Source: Rhizopus arrhizus | Lineage: Eukaryota > Mucoromycota > Mucoromycetes > Mucorales > Rhizopodaceae | Assembly (NCBI GenBank): GCA_024220505.1 | Contig: JAKZZE010000012.1 | Location: 620,001 to 684,000, forward strand | DNA: 64,000 nucleotides | Direction: 5' to 3' | In this document: one piece after another, positions 1-10,268 of the stretch | How the letters are laid out: the number at the start of each line of letters is the position of its first letter | Position numbering within the stretch: the stretch's first letter is position 1 | Made by a program: the position numbers and the translations under genes | Notes under the pieces: generated by a model | What the model was told of the DNA's origin: nothing | The model's input: only the letters and a program-made list of their open reading frames with translations | The model's database searches: none

Positions 1-2019
1 GATGCTATAACTCATTTACACAAATTACGTGAAAAACGATACCTAGCAGAAGAAAGATTAAGAAAACAAGCAAAAATTGACAAGTCTCGCTGGGACTCTC
101 TATTAAATGGACATAACGCGCAAATGTTTGAAGTTGGTGATTATGTATTGTTGAGACATGAAAACAAAAAAGGTCTAGAATTTAACTGGATGGGTCCTTA
201 CAAAATACTCAAGCGTAATATGGATTTCAATACGTATCAAATACAAGAAGTTGATGGAAAAATTTATCAATCATGGGTTCACACCGATCGTCTACATCCA
301 GTTAAATATGTTGGCTCATCAATTAACAAATCATGGTACAGTAGCGGACAAAACTGGTGCACAAAACTTTTTTTCAGCTTTTAACTACCATTACCTGCTC
401 ATGGTAATTGCAATAGTCATGAAACTGTACTAGAAGGAGGATATACTAGTCATTGTAATTTATGTATGTTCTAAGCATGACATTGTTAAAACTGAGCGAT
501 AAGCGTGCTTTAAATTTATAAAATTTTATATTTTCTAAAAACCGCAAAAGTGGCTAAGACCTTAGACTTTATATAATCATCTCATCTCTTGATATCATCG
601 GATGTTCTTCTTTGCATATGCTAATAATATGCGTGTATATCATTTTCAATAAAAGAACCCGGCTCTTTAACTACTCTTTTCCAAAGATCATCGACCCTTT
701 TTGATCTAGTGTCGTATCATCATACCTTTGCCATCAATTGCCACCTGGTATGCTTAAGCGGACTTAGGCCGGGATTAGTAGCGGCTAAACTTGTAGCACA
801 GAAGCGCTGTTATCAAATATTGAGTTTGTGACATGCGTCGACTTGTGCCTTGTGTCATTGTCATACTGAAACGAGAGATTACGACGTTTTAGACCACTAT
901 ACGCTAGGCTTTTGTGGTATGAAGTAAGCGAAATATATGTGTATATTTATGAGTTCATTATACCATCATGTACTTGACACACATATTCCGGTCCTCAATA
1001 TCTAATACAGCCTTAAAACATAACAGAGCAGCCAGCATGCTTCATTGTTTGATCACCGTGAAAAAATCGCTAAGGTTGCTCGACTTGCTTTCAATATTAG
1101 TGTATACTATCTGCATCCATAATGTTCATATTTGTTTCATTGCTAAATATAGCAGACTTCCAGCCCTCTATTGTATACAATGGCTTGTCGTGATACCACG
1201 TTCATCGCTTTTTCCGGCTAATACAGCTGATGAAATTCTTCGATTCCTTACTTCCAGACTCAAAATCTAGCTTCCAACAGTGCCTTCAGACTGACAATTT
1301 GCTAATACTGTATCTTAAGGTCCTCAAAATGTGCTGAGCATCGGAAACTGTGTGTAACGGACCTTGTCCAAGCTTTAGGTTGGTGATTGAGCTAGTAACT
1401 TTTCAGACTAAAAGCGGGAGACCTTCATGATCACAAGACATTAAGTTTCTTTCTTCCCTCTTTCTCCTGTTGATTGTCCATTTAGAGATTCTTGTTATTC
1501 TAGAAATATCTGTTGTCGTACGAACTACGTGTATTCGAGATCTCAGAGTTTCGTTTTTACAGTTGCTTATTTTCTTAAACATATAAGGCTAGTACTTTGT
1601 TATAGTGAATAGGGTAAAAACAAAAGGGGGGATTCAATGGGAAATACAAAATAACTACGGTTTTATATATTTTTTAAGAGCTACTAAAATTCACTAATAT
1701 GCTGTGAAATCTGAAAGCAAACGGGAGAGATATGGGGAAAATTGAAAGAAGGCTAGACAAGCACCACATTTTTGGCGAAAATTGAAATATGCAAAAAATC
1801 ACTAAAAATGACCTTATGCCTGGGGGATGTCCGGTACAGTTCCGGTTTACATAACATAATGTATATTTTGGACTGTCTTTCAGATGGTATACGCCACAAA
1901 AGTCGCAGACATATGGCGGAGATACAATGTCGATTTTAATTTTTGTGCACCAGTTTTGTCCGCTACTGTATATACCGCGAATGGCTAGAGCTGATTCTGA
2001 AACAAAGATGGATAACTAA
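1..2019 (+). pseudogene. Ty3/gypsy integrase C-terminus, 5' truncated by window edge, split by a DNA transposon
   Basis: An open frame enters from base 1 and runs to 338, where a Tc1-like element interrupts it; the frame then runs on inside that element to a spurious stop at 382-384. Visible motifs are a GDYVLLRHE-type start of the integrase C-terminal domain, the GPY/F-like WMGPYKI, and a closing VHTDRLHP typical of Ty3/gypsy integrases. The basic helix upstream (LREKRYLAEERLRKQAK) also fits the family. If the transposon and one TA are ignored, the same frame continues from 1971 for about 15 codons to TAA at 2017-2019. So the gene was intact here before the insertion. Role: DNA-binding tail of the integrase, acting in the nucleus on element cDNA. 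The catalytic core lies left of the window. Pol-type identity is confident; the exact clade is not. Confidence 0.85.
339..1968. mobile_element. Non-autonomous Tc1/mariner-like element, 1630 bp
   Basis: The ends are a perfect 28-bp inverted repeat starting CAGTAGCGGACAAAACTGG, flanked by TA at 337-338 and 1969-1970, the classic Tc1/mariner target duplication. The interior has no transposase-like frame; the longest plus-strand frame (968-1270, 100 aa) resembles nothing and is probably chance. It must have been moved by a transposase encoded elsewhere. It is larger than most MITEs, so an internally replaced or decayed full element is possible. It sits in the last codons of the gypsy pol gene. 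Confidence 0.85.
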
Positions 2020-2073
2020 AAATTTTTTTTCTCTCTCTTTGGTATCTGGTTGCTAAGGGTCTATCAACACTTT

Positions 2074-2083
2074 GGAAAGGGGA
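2074..2083 (+). other. Candidate polypurine tract of the left-edge gypsy element
   Basis: GGAAAGGGGA lies about 55 bp after the reconstructed pol stop and just before a TGTCATG sequence that could open the 3' LTR. This is the expected position for the plus-strand primer of reverse transcription. The call rests on position and composition only. Confidence 0.5.
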
Positions 2084-2086
2084 TAT

Positions 2087-2275
2087 TGTCATGTCTTTTA
2101 TTTTCTAATTTTGGCAATGTTACAATTCGTTCCTTATCAAGGCTTTTGTACGAGTTACTGAAGATGACTCATGAAGTAGACAATAATGAACTTCCATCAT
2201 GACTCAAAAAATATAACTATTACTGTAAATAATTCACTTTGTAAAATAATATAAATACGCTTAGAATTTGAATAT
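2087..2275 (+). repeat. Candidate 3' LTR, left part only
   Basis: Sequence from TGTCATGTC onward follows the polypurine tract and stops where the first LTR of the big array begins at 2276. The remainder of this LTR was not recognised on the far side of the array. Confidence 0.4.
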
Positions 2276-2797
2276 TGTAACTTGTTAGTACTTGAGATTT
2301 GGATTGTGTTAAAGTGATGTCGATTTGTTTAGTTTGAAGTTTGAAGCCTTGAATGACTTGAGTTTGATTAACTTGATTGAACGTTTAACAGTTCTTTTGA
2401 TAAAGTAATTTGGTTTTAAGTAGTGACCACCAGATCTTTATAGATCAATAAGGTTAGGAGTAAGATTGTTTAATAAAAGATAAAAATAAAAGGGATCTTT
2501 CTTGATTCGTGATAATTCAGGTATCAGATCAGAAAGAATAAGTAAAAATAAAAAGAAAAGAAAAGGTGTTTGTGACCCAATAAGAAACAATTGCTTTTAA
2601 GCGCAAGAAGATTTTGTTTATTGAATGTCTTTTATTTTGTTTAAAAATATTCATCTTATTTATATAAAAAAAGGTGTGGCTTATTGTTTATGTTGTTTGT
2701 TATCTATGTCGCTGGACATCAATGTCGCTGGACATCAAAATTGGTTCTTGTGATCATCATTGTTCTCAGGATCCAAAATTTCATCATTTGTGCTACA
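2276..2797 (-). repeat. LTR A (outer left, 3' LTR), 522 bp
   Basis: The LTR is bounded by TGTAAC and GCTACA, so it has inverted TGTA/TACA ends. On the minus strand it holds a TATATAAATA box (2657-2666) and, about 210 nt downstream, the hairpin plus TGGTGGTCAC box (2423-2446). It carries two copies of an 18-bp ATGTCGCTGGACATCA repeat. It has A at 2295 where the other three LTRs have G. Confidence 0.9.
2423..2447 (-). promoter_or_regulatory. Conserved LTR core: GATC hairpin plus PBS-like box
   Basis: On the minus strand a short stem (TGATCT pairing with AGATC across a 4-nt loop) is followed directly by TGGTGGTCACTAC, identical to the first 13 nt of this element's PBS. The same core recurs in LTRs B, C and D and at 49764, 51822, 52294, 52766, 53248, 53901 and 54443, where the surroundings have diverged. 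The function is unknown; see the findings. Confidence 0.6.
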
Positions 2798-3511
2798 GAT
2801 CCTCCCACCAGAAGAAAGACCGTCCCTGGTCTGGTTGTTGACTTGGAGCAAAGGATCAGCATCCCTTATTCTTTTTACCAGTACCCGGTGGTTTGCAAGG
2901 TTCGGCAACAATATTCTTAGCTGACTATACTTTATTTCCCAGTAAATCTCTTCACCCCATCTTTGGTTTATTCCATTAAATGTCAAACGAGTCCATTCTT
3001 CTATATGCCAGAGTAGGCGTACAATGACTTGTTCTTTTAATTCTCGCAGGTTTTCTTGTTCTTGTATAATCCGCATGTATTGATCGTATACTTCAGTCAT
3101 GAAATATTCATGAATGATGGGTTCTTCAGTAGGTTCAGGGTTTTGGTTGACACAATTATATATAACGTCAAAGAGGTCGTCCGTATCCAACAGGTTCAAG
3201 ATATTGTCTGGTTGCATCAAATCTTCTCCAGTTTCAGGGTCGTAGGGCGTAGCAGTGATATGGGCCTCCATTTGTCCTCTGTTAAGAGCAAGTTGGTCCA
3301 TAATATGATTGATAAACTCTTGACGAGTTCCCGTTCCAGAGCCAATGACATACTCTATAGGCTGATAGCCTCCATCTTCGCACTCGTTTAGGTAATTATT
3401 GAGATGAGCTTCTACTCCTTCAGGGCCATGTTCTTCATAGATTTGCTTTAAATACAAACCAGCGGGGACAGAGAGACCAGAAAAAAGAGGAGAGAAGGTT
3501 TCTTGATTCAT
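2735..3511 (-). CDS. Accessory ORF downstream of pol, copy 1 (258 aa)
   Basis: I do not recognise this protein. It lies 3' of pol on the same strand, where some LTR elements carry env-like or other extra ORFs, and its last ~20 codons run into the U3 part of LTR A. The start chosen is the ATG of MNQETFSPLF at 3511; the frame stays open a few codons further up, to 3544. The protein is acidic and mostly helical in appearance, has no signal peptide or membrane segment, and contains no zinc-finger, protease or RNase motif. An EQENLRELKEQVIVRLLWHI stretch could form a coiled coil. Copies 1 and 3 are both open for the full length, which suggests coding constraint until recently. An envelope role is unlikely because there is no membrane anchor. 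It could be a captured host gene or a retroelement regulator. Confidence 0.6.
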   Translation of the reverse strand: MNQETFSPLFSGLSVPAGLYLKQIYEEHGPEGVEAHLNNYLNECEDGGYQPIEYVIGSGTGTRQEFINHIMDQLALNRGQMEAHITATPYDPETGEDLMQPDNILNLLDTDDLFDVIYNCVNQNPEPTEEPIIHEYFMTEVYDQYMRIIQEQENLRELKEQVIVRLLWHIEEWTRLTFNGINQRWGEEIYWEIKYSQLRILLPNLANHRVLVKRIRDADPLLQVNNQTRDGLSSGGRICSTNDEILDPENNDDHKNQF

Positions 3512-3544
3512 TTTTTTTTGCTTTGTTGATAATGATAAAAGCAA

Positions 3545-3768
3545 TTTTGTTCTAAAATTTTGTCGAGTATTTATATGTTTTTTTTTTTTTTATGTGTGTG
3601 TGAAAATTATTGAAGTAATACGTTTGTTTCAGGATCAAGTCGGACATCATGATCTCTGACGTTTTCCAAACACCATTGTACTTTAGGTAACAAATAGGGT
3701 TTCAGACGATGTTTAGGATAGGGGAGTTTTAGGTAAATATAATATAGCAATCAAAGATAAAGAAATAC
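3545..3768. other. Spacer between accessory ORF and solo LTR, copy 1
   Basis: No confident gene. On the minus strand a short open frame of about 37 codons (YPKHRLKPYLLPKVQWCLEN, then a stop near 3617) could be the tail of pol or of another small ORF. A run of T (about 3579-3590) varies in length between copies. Confidence 0.4.
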
Positions 3769-4369
3769 TGTTAGAACTTGGTATCTCTTTATTAAGTTAA
3801 GATAACTATTGTATGATAAAAAATAATTCTACATGTAAAAAGTGAGAGTATTTATAGACATGATACGGATAAAGAATTAGGACAGATTTATAATCAACTT
3901 GCCAGAATAGATGATTACGATTTCTAATTATTAGTTTAGCCTGTTCCTAGCTTGTATTGTCAATTATGCTATTGGGATGGTTTCAGATAACTCTGGATAA
4001 AGACTATTTAAGGAGACGGTACGGATGAATATAATGACCTTTAGTTCCGTGATTGGATATCATTGCTAACAATAATATCTCAGTCAGGATAAATGTTTTC
4101 ATGACTAATGATGATCCGGTAAGTAATCGTCATTCCTTATTCAACATGCTCATACTATCACTAAACTATATTACAACCATGTCATCTTATTTGACTATGT
4201 GAAGCTAATATGAATAAAGCTTAATATAAAAATCTAATCAAAGTATTTTATTGATCTGTGTTGGGAATAATGTTATAAATGATTCCAAGTTATGTCAACA
4301 TATTATTCAGGATCATATATGATTCCTTTTACTAAAATAAAGTGACTATAATCTTATGTATCCTTAACA
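3769..4369. repeat. Solo LTR replacing the integrase core, copy 1
   Basis: A 601-bp segment with inverted ends TGTTAG...CTTAACA. It joins directly to the integrase zinc-finger coding sequence on its right. The flanking 5-mers (AATAC, GACGA) do not match, so this is not a simple insertion plus LTR-LTR excision. The catalytic core of the integrase is absent from the unit. Confidence 0.6.
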
Positions 4370-4721
4370 GACGATTTCCGTGCACTTGACAATGATGGCA
4401 CCTTTTTACATATTCCATTATGTCTTTGGTCATTTTATCCCAATAATATCTTGCGGCGATCTTGTGTAGTGTATTGTTATATGCCAAGTGTCCTCCTAAA
4501 GGATGCTTGTGATATGCGTATATAATTTCTTCTGCTTCTTTCTTGTTTAGTACTTTGCGGATCAATCCGTTTTCAGTGTTGTATCGATAAAGTAAGCCTT
4601 TGTATAGGGTAAATTTTTCGGATTCCCTAAGTAGGTATTTTTCTTCTGTACGTGTGAGATTTGATGGTAGTTTGAGTGTTTGTAAATATTGTTTCAGTTG
4701 TTCTATTTGGCTGTCTTCCAT
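4370..4721 (-). pseudogene. Integrase N-terminal zinc-binding domain, copy 1 (core missing)
   Basis: The product begins MEDSQIEQLK and shows the HHCC zinc module HKHPLGGHLAYNNTLHKI ... RCHHCQVHG, the N-terminal domain that multimerises Ty3/gypsy integrases. Coding similarity stops at the solo-LTR junction (4369); the frame then continues about 12 codons inside the LTR to a stop at 4332. No DDE core is found between here and the accessory ORF, so this copy cannot make an integrase. The spacer to the upstream RNase H part contains stops. Confidence 0.75.
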
Positions 4722-5035
4722 TTTTGTGATCTTGTGTAATGAATTCTTTCAGTGGCTTTTTATTTATTGTTCAAGATGAATTTGTGTTTTTTCAAGTTTT
4801 GATTTTTTTTGAATAGCTTGTTTCGAATTTGTGTTGTTTTGTCCGACCTCCTCCTCTATGTAGTTTTGCTGTTTTATAGTGTTTTTGTGGTTGTTTTATA
4901 CTTTTATGTTTCGACTACCCCTCCCATCCTCCATTGGTAGATAATAACGATAATAATAATAATGATATATAGTGATAAGTTGATATGTTGATAATGTCTA
5001 AAGATTGATTGTTGTAGTGTTTCAAATAGGTAGTA
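4722..5035. other. RNase H to integrase spacer, copy 1
   Basis: AT-rich sequence with stops in all minus-strand frames and a short (GATAAT)-like run near 4940-4970. In an intact gypsy pol this would be a continuous linker, so it is probably decayed pol or inserted DNA. Confidence 0.4.
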
Positions 5036-5334
5036 TTAATACCCTAATCTGGACATGAAGTCTGCGCTCTCATTCACTCTTCCTGGACGATATTTGATTT
5101 CGAATTCATATTCTGACAAGATAACAATCCATCTTGCTATGATTCCTGTTGGGTTACTTGTTTTAAGCAATCCAGTTAAGGCGGAATGGTCAGTGATGAT
5201 AGTGAACTTCTTTCCTAGCAGGTATGGCCTGAAAAGCTTTACTGCCCACACCACAGCGAGACATTCTAATTTTGTAGGAGCATAGTTAACTTCTCCAGAT
5301 TTCAATCCACGACTAGCAAAAATTACGGGGTGTT
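5036..5334 (-). pseudogene. RNase H C-terminal half, copy 1
   Basis: The frame reads HPVIFASRGLKSGEVNYAPT, then KLECLAVVWAVKLFRPYLLG and the ITDHSAL motif, ending with VNESADFMSRLGY. These are the second half of a Ty3/gypsy RNase H. The first half lies at 5915 onward; the two were separated by a solo LTR that duplicated GTGTT. The role would be degradation of the RNA strand during cDNA synthesis. No functional protein can be made across the LTR. Confidence 0.85.
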
Positions 5335-5914
5335 TGTTGTAGAACAGCGTCTGATCATAACGGACATTGAATAATCACAACTAAAAGAAGTATATTAAAA
5401 TTGATAAAAGATAATAATTTAAATCTTTATCAAATAAAATATATTCTTCTTCTTTTTATATAAAGCTATCACAATTAGATTCATCCTATAAAGTAAACAT
5501 GAACAATAAATAAGCCATGATCTTTACTATTCATCAATTCTGTAAATGAATAATAATGGATCAGGTACCTAGTCAACTTTGATCTGACTGGAGGCATTTC
5601 ATATAAATATATCTTTCCTCTCAATGAAGACGGGACAATTATCCCAGATCAGTTAAAGAACAATAAGATCTATAAAAACAACGAATTAAAAATTTTCATA
5701 ATCGATACAGTGATCATTCTTCAATCAAACATGTCAATTATTGGATCTACGCTCATAACTACTCATTTACCCGCCAACTGATAGAAGAATATAAATAGTA
5801 GACTTTGTAATGATTTCTTTTTAACAATTAAGATTGTCTTAAATAAAGTTCAGTCTCAAAAAGTATTCTTTGGTTTTTATCGCTACCTTTAAATTACTTT
5901 ACCAGAACATAACA
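5335..5914. repeat. Solo LTR inside RNase H, copy 1 (580 bp)
   Basis: The ends are TGTTGTAG...CATAACA, flanked by perfect 5-bp duplications GTGTT (5330-5334 and 5915-5919). Removing it rejoins the codons of a conserved RNase H segment. It is the footprint of another LTR retrotransposon that excised by LTR-LTR recombination. Confidence 0.85.
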
Positions 5915-8567
5915 GTGTTCACGGCCTTCTTTATCCAATTGCGTGAGTATGCATCCTAAACCTAGCTTGGATGCATCGGTTACTAATATAAATTGTTTGT
6001 TGAAGTCTGGTCTTGCCAAAACAGGTGCAGTAGTGAGTAGCTTCTTTAATTGTTCAAAGGCTTGCGTCGCCTTATCTGTCCATGGTACTTTCTTTTTTGT
6101 CTTTGTTAATTCATGTAGGGGCCTTGCGATTGATGCAAAGTTCTCGATGAATCTTCTATAATATGAAGCTAATCCCAAAAATGATCTTGTTTGTGTTACT
6201 GTTTTTGGTATAGGACATTCTATTATCTTTTGGATTTTCGATGGATCTGTCTGTATTCCTTCTTTTGTTACAATGTAGCCAAGAAACTTGAGATCCTTTT
6301 TGAAAAAGATACATTTCTCTGGTTGAGCTTTAAATTCGCTACATCAATGCATTCAAATACTTGTTTAAGGTGTTCCAAGTGTTCATAAGGGTTTTGTGAG
6401 TAAACGTTGAGATCGTCTATATATGCTACTAGACATTTGTTCAATAAGGGTCTGAAACATAAGTCGATGAGCCGTTGAAAAGTGGCTGGAGAGTTTACTA
6501 ATCCCATTGGCAACATGTTATAATGATACGTTCCAAATTTAGTTGTGAATGCGGTGCATTCCTTGCTACTTTCTTCTACTGGTACTTGGTGAAATCCAGC
6601 TCTCATGTCTAGAGCTGAGAATATTTTTGCTTTTCCTAGTGTATCAAGTAGATCATCTATTCGTGGCAAAGGATATGAATCTTTCTTTGTAACAGTATTT
6701 AATTTTCTGTAGTCAATGACCATGCGATATTCTCCGTTCTTCTTTTTAACTAATATGACAGGTGCAGCCCATGGACTATTTGATGGTGATATTATTCCAA
6801 GTTTACAATATTTGTCTAATTCTTTTCGTAAATATTCAGCTTCTATAGGACTGAGCCTGTATGGACGGTGTCGAATAGGTATTGTGTCTTTTTCTAAGAT
6901 GATTCTGTGTTGAATAAGATCAGTGTGACCCATAGTGTTGTTATCCCAATCAAAGATGTGCTTGTATTCTTGTAGCAGTTTATTGAGCTCTAGCTTTATG
7001 TCATCAGATAAGTCTTGTGTCTCAAATTTGTCTAGAAGGTCTGAGTCTAATGTTTTCTCATCTTCTTCAACTTCGCTGATATGTCTTCTTTCCAAAGCAC
7101 ACAATTCAGGATTATTGCTTAGATTGTAAGCGTTTACTATGGTGTCTTTTTGTAGATTGAATTTTTCTAGTATCCCTAATTCTTCTTCTGGTTCTATTTG
7201 TATGTCTTTTCCTGTTCTGTTGAATATATGTATTTCCAGATTCCTTTTATTGGATACGAGTGATGTACATGGATCAAAATATCCTTGTGCAGGCAAAAGA
7301 GTTGGATGGGTTACGTCAAACAAATATACATGGTTATTCCGTTCTTCCATAGGTTTATCGATTGTTATGGTCTTTGATGTGTTAGCGTGAATAGTAAGGC
7401 CAGTGGATGATGCTTTTATGCGGTAAGTTTCTTTTTCCAAGATAACATCGACTTTTTCTTCTTGATCGTCGTCAAGTACTAATAATGATTGTTCTTCTTC
7501 TTTTTCGACGTCTTGTTCTTCTGAGTAGCTTTCTTCAGATTCAGTTGAACTATCTGTATCCATGTCATGGTTTTCATCAGACTCTTCGTTATCAAAGTGT
7601 ACATGTTTAGTTATTTTGGAGTTTGTTAAGCTAATATGCTGCTGATAATTCTGGTGAAGGGCCTTTATCTTTGGCAAGACTGCATTCTTCCTGATAAAGT
7701 GAATTTCTATTTCAGCTTTCTTGTTTTTGTATTTCACTTTTAAGGTTGAGCTATTGAAATCAATTTTTGCCTTGGCACGATTTAACCAATTGGTGCCTAA
7801 GATGAGGTGCGAAGGACACGATGGTAATACTTCTACGGTACATGGAATAATGATACCTTCCTTTACTTCTATTGGTACGTCGTAAATTATTCCAAGAGCG
7901 GGTTGTTTACTGTTATTTCCAAGTGTAAAAACGCTTTCAGACGGTGCATCTATTTCTAAACCGAGCACATCAGCCAATTCTTTTGACATACAAGTCTTGG
8001 CAGCTCCACAATCTACTAAAGTCTTGATCTTCTTATCATTAATATACACAGTAGAGTGTGCTGCTGTTGTATTTATTTCATCGTCAACAATATCTAAAGC
8101 TTGTATTGTAGGTTGTATTTGCTCTTGTTGTTGCTGTTTTGTGGATATGCGCTTGGGTCTACATTCGCTGATTAACTTTCGTCTTAGGGTTGGAGCTACT
8201 TGGATAAGTTCTCCTATTTCGATGTCTGCCTTTTGCTTCATTACATCAGAAACTATATCATATTGAATTAAAGCTGGTTCACTTTTAGTTCTAGTTCGTT
8301 TTTGTTTGATTGTTTCTCTGTCTTGTATAGGTAAATCTGTATCCATGTTTATATCGTGTTGTGATGTATTCTGTTGATTGCTAACTGGCTGAATTTCTTC
8401 CAAATGACTTCTCGTTACAACTTTTCTTGCTAATGTAGGTTGCTTGCCCTTAGACTTCGATGTTGGCTTTATTTTGTTATAAGGAGTAGCAGTAGTAACA
8501 TCAGGAGGCCGTTCAGGTCTTATTGCAGCACAGAGTTCTATTTGAGAAGGATCATAGTTGGTTTCTA
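5915..8567 (-). pseudogene. Host gypsy pol: protease, reverse transcriptase, RNase H N-terminus, copy 1
   Basis: The frame is open from the Tc1 junction (8567) leftward. The protease has TLVDCGAAKT (Cys where Ser or Thr is usual) and the later ILGTNWL. An acidic Ser/Glu-rich linker follows. Reverse transcriptase shows VIDYRKLN, FSALDMRAGFHQ, LPMGLVNSPATFQ and the catalytic YIDD. RNase H begins ILVTDASKLGLGC. A one-base deletion near 6321-6326 shifts the frame just after YIDD, and the correct frame resumes further left (GLASYYRRFIENFAS). All three copies share this shift, so it predates the triplication. The gene is cut on its N-terminal side by Tc1 and on its C-terminal side by a solo LTR. 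It is defective. Confidence 0.9.
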
Positions 8568-8935
8568 CAGTGGGTGAAAAAACTCTAAAAACGTTATGAT
8601 ATTATTAGCGTTTTTGGTTGTTCTGTTTTACCAAATTAGTGTATCACCGTGAAATTTTGCACATATGTAACACTAATAGTAACATATTGTATGCTGCATT
8701 TTCAATCTCCGATGAGAAATATTGATCCGAAATCAACTGTTAAAAGAAGACTGCTTTATTTTTAGAGTTTTTTCACTTCCATAAATGTCGGATACTCGGA
8801 CCGACAGACAGATTTTGCGGACTTTCATTGACATATTATGAGTCATAAGGACTCTAAAAGTATAAAAAAAGTCATTTTTCTCTTTTTCTTAAAATTTTTC
8901 CATTTAATTTTTTAAATTTCCTAAACACTTCAATC

Positions 8936-9991
8936 ATGCCTAAATCTCTCTCAGCTGACATCAAAAACGACATAAAGTCCGCTCTACTTTCCGGAAAAGA
9001 CTCTATGGATGTTGCAAACCGCTTTGAGGTTACGTATGCAACAGTTAATAACTATGCGAACAACTTTTTCCCTAACCGACAGCGTGGACTTGGTGGTAGA
9101 CCGATAGTTATGTCCACTCAGACGAAAAGATTCATCAAACTTCAGGCTGTACAAGACCAACTCAAGACTGCGAGGGAAGTACATGACAAACTCATGGAGC
9201 TGGGGTATTCCATATCATACAAAACCGCTATAAACGTATTAAAATCGAGGAACTTCTTTTCTGCGATTAAGGTCAAAAAGCCTTTATTAACTACAAAACA
9301 CATGAAGAGACGGCTAGCATGGGCCAAGAAGTACCAAAACTGGACTACAGATGACTGGCGACGTGTAGTGTTCTCTGATGAAACAAAAGTCAACATTTGG
9401 GGCTCTGACGGATGCAAGTATTATTGGTCAAGACCAGGGGACCCTCTTAAGCCTCACCATATCGACGTAACAGTCAAGCATGGAGGCGGTAGTTTAATGA
9501 TGTGGGGGTGCATGACGTATGAGGGACCTGGGTACGCCTGTCAAATATACGATGGAACTATGAATTCGGATTTTTACCAACATATATTGGACACAACACT
9601 TCGGGAAACAATGGAATACTATGGTATGGATTGGTCTACAGTATATTTTCAGCACGATGGTGATCCAAAGCATCGTTCCAAGTCAACCATTCAATGGCTA
9701 AATGCTAATAGAGTCAGCTATATTGATGACTGGCCAGCCCAAAGTCCCGATCTTAACCCAATTGAGCACCTCTGGCATCATTTGAAGTTGAAGCTATCGT
9801 TATATGACAAGAAAGCCAAAGGTGTTTATGAATTCTGGGAAAGAGTCGAAAAGGAATGGAACTCCTTTGGTAAAGAAGTTTGCAGAAGGTATATTGACAC
9901 TATGTCTGCACGTAATAAGGCAGTATGTCGTATTTACCTCATTAAATACTATTATTCGTATGAGATTACTCAGATCTTATATAAGAAATAA
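8936..9991 (+). pseudogene. Tc1-like transposase (DD35E), C-terminus replaced by LTR sequence, copy 1
   Basis: The ORF has an N-terminal paired-type helix-turn-helix region (about residues 1-110) with an AT-hook-like GRPIV. The DDE domain has D148 (FSDET), D241 (FQHDGDPKH) and E277 (SPDLNPIEHLW); 35 residues separate the last two. The chromovirus inserted after codon 330 at CAGTA (9921-9925), so the last 21 residues (RIYLIKYY...) come from its LTR. The original tail continues after the retrotransposon at 16180 and reads to TAA at 16210-16212, giving a 340-aa ancestral protein, the same length as the decayed relative at 50330. All catalytic residues remain, so the chimeric 351-aa protein is complete apart from the swapped tail. 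Role: cut-and-paste transposition at TA. Confidence 0.88.
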
Positions 9992-10259
9992 CAAGTACTG
10001 AATACATAATATTACTTATTACATATTCCTTAAAAGCTCGTATACAATGTTTATATTGTTCAAGCTCAATACTAAAATTGACCTTGAACTCACTTCGGTC
10101 CCTGAATAATTTCATTTCCTATATAAAGGCGTAGTTTGATTAAATGGGTTCTCTCTCTCGTCTTGAAATCTAATAAAGAGGTTACATAGAGACTCATTCA
10201 CTAGTTTTCAAGTACTATTTCCTTTCTTTTTTCTCACTTTATTATCTGCAAATATCTCA
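9926..10259 (+). repeat. 5' LTR of chromovirus, copy 1 (334 bp)
   Basis: It begins TGTCGTATTTACC and ends AATATCTCA. It contains a TATATAAAG box at 10120-10128 and an AATAAA polyadenylation-type signal near 10170. The gag ATG follows only 9 nt after its end. Confidence 0.92.
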
Positions 10260-10268
10260 TTTTTTTGA

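Noticed and set aside
968..1270. 100-aa plus-strand frame inside the 1630-bp Tc1-like element
   Set aside because: No motif, no transposase similarity, composition like the surrounding noncoding DNA.
3056..3391. 111-aa plus-strand frame opposite the accessory ORF
   Set aside because: Antisense shadow; the minus-strand frame is longer, starts well and fits the element's layout.
6935..7390. Plus-strand frames of 64-83 aa within the gypsy pol region
   Set aside because: They are antisense shadows of the minus-strand RT and protease gene and recur only because the unit is repeated.
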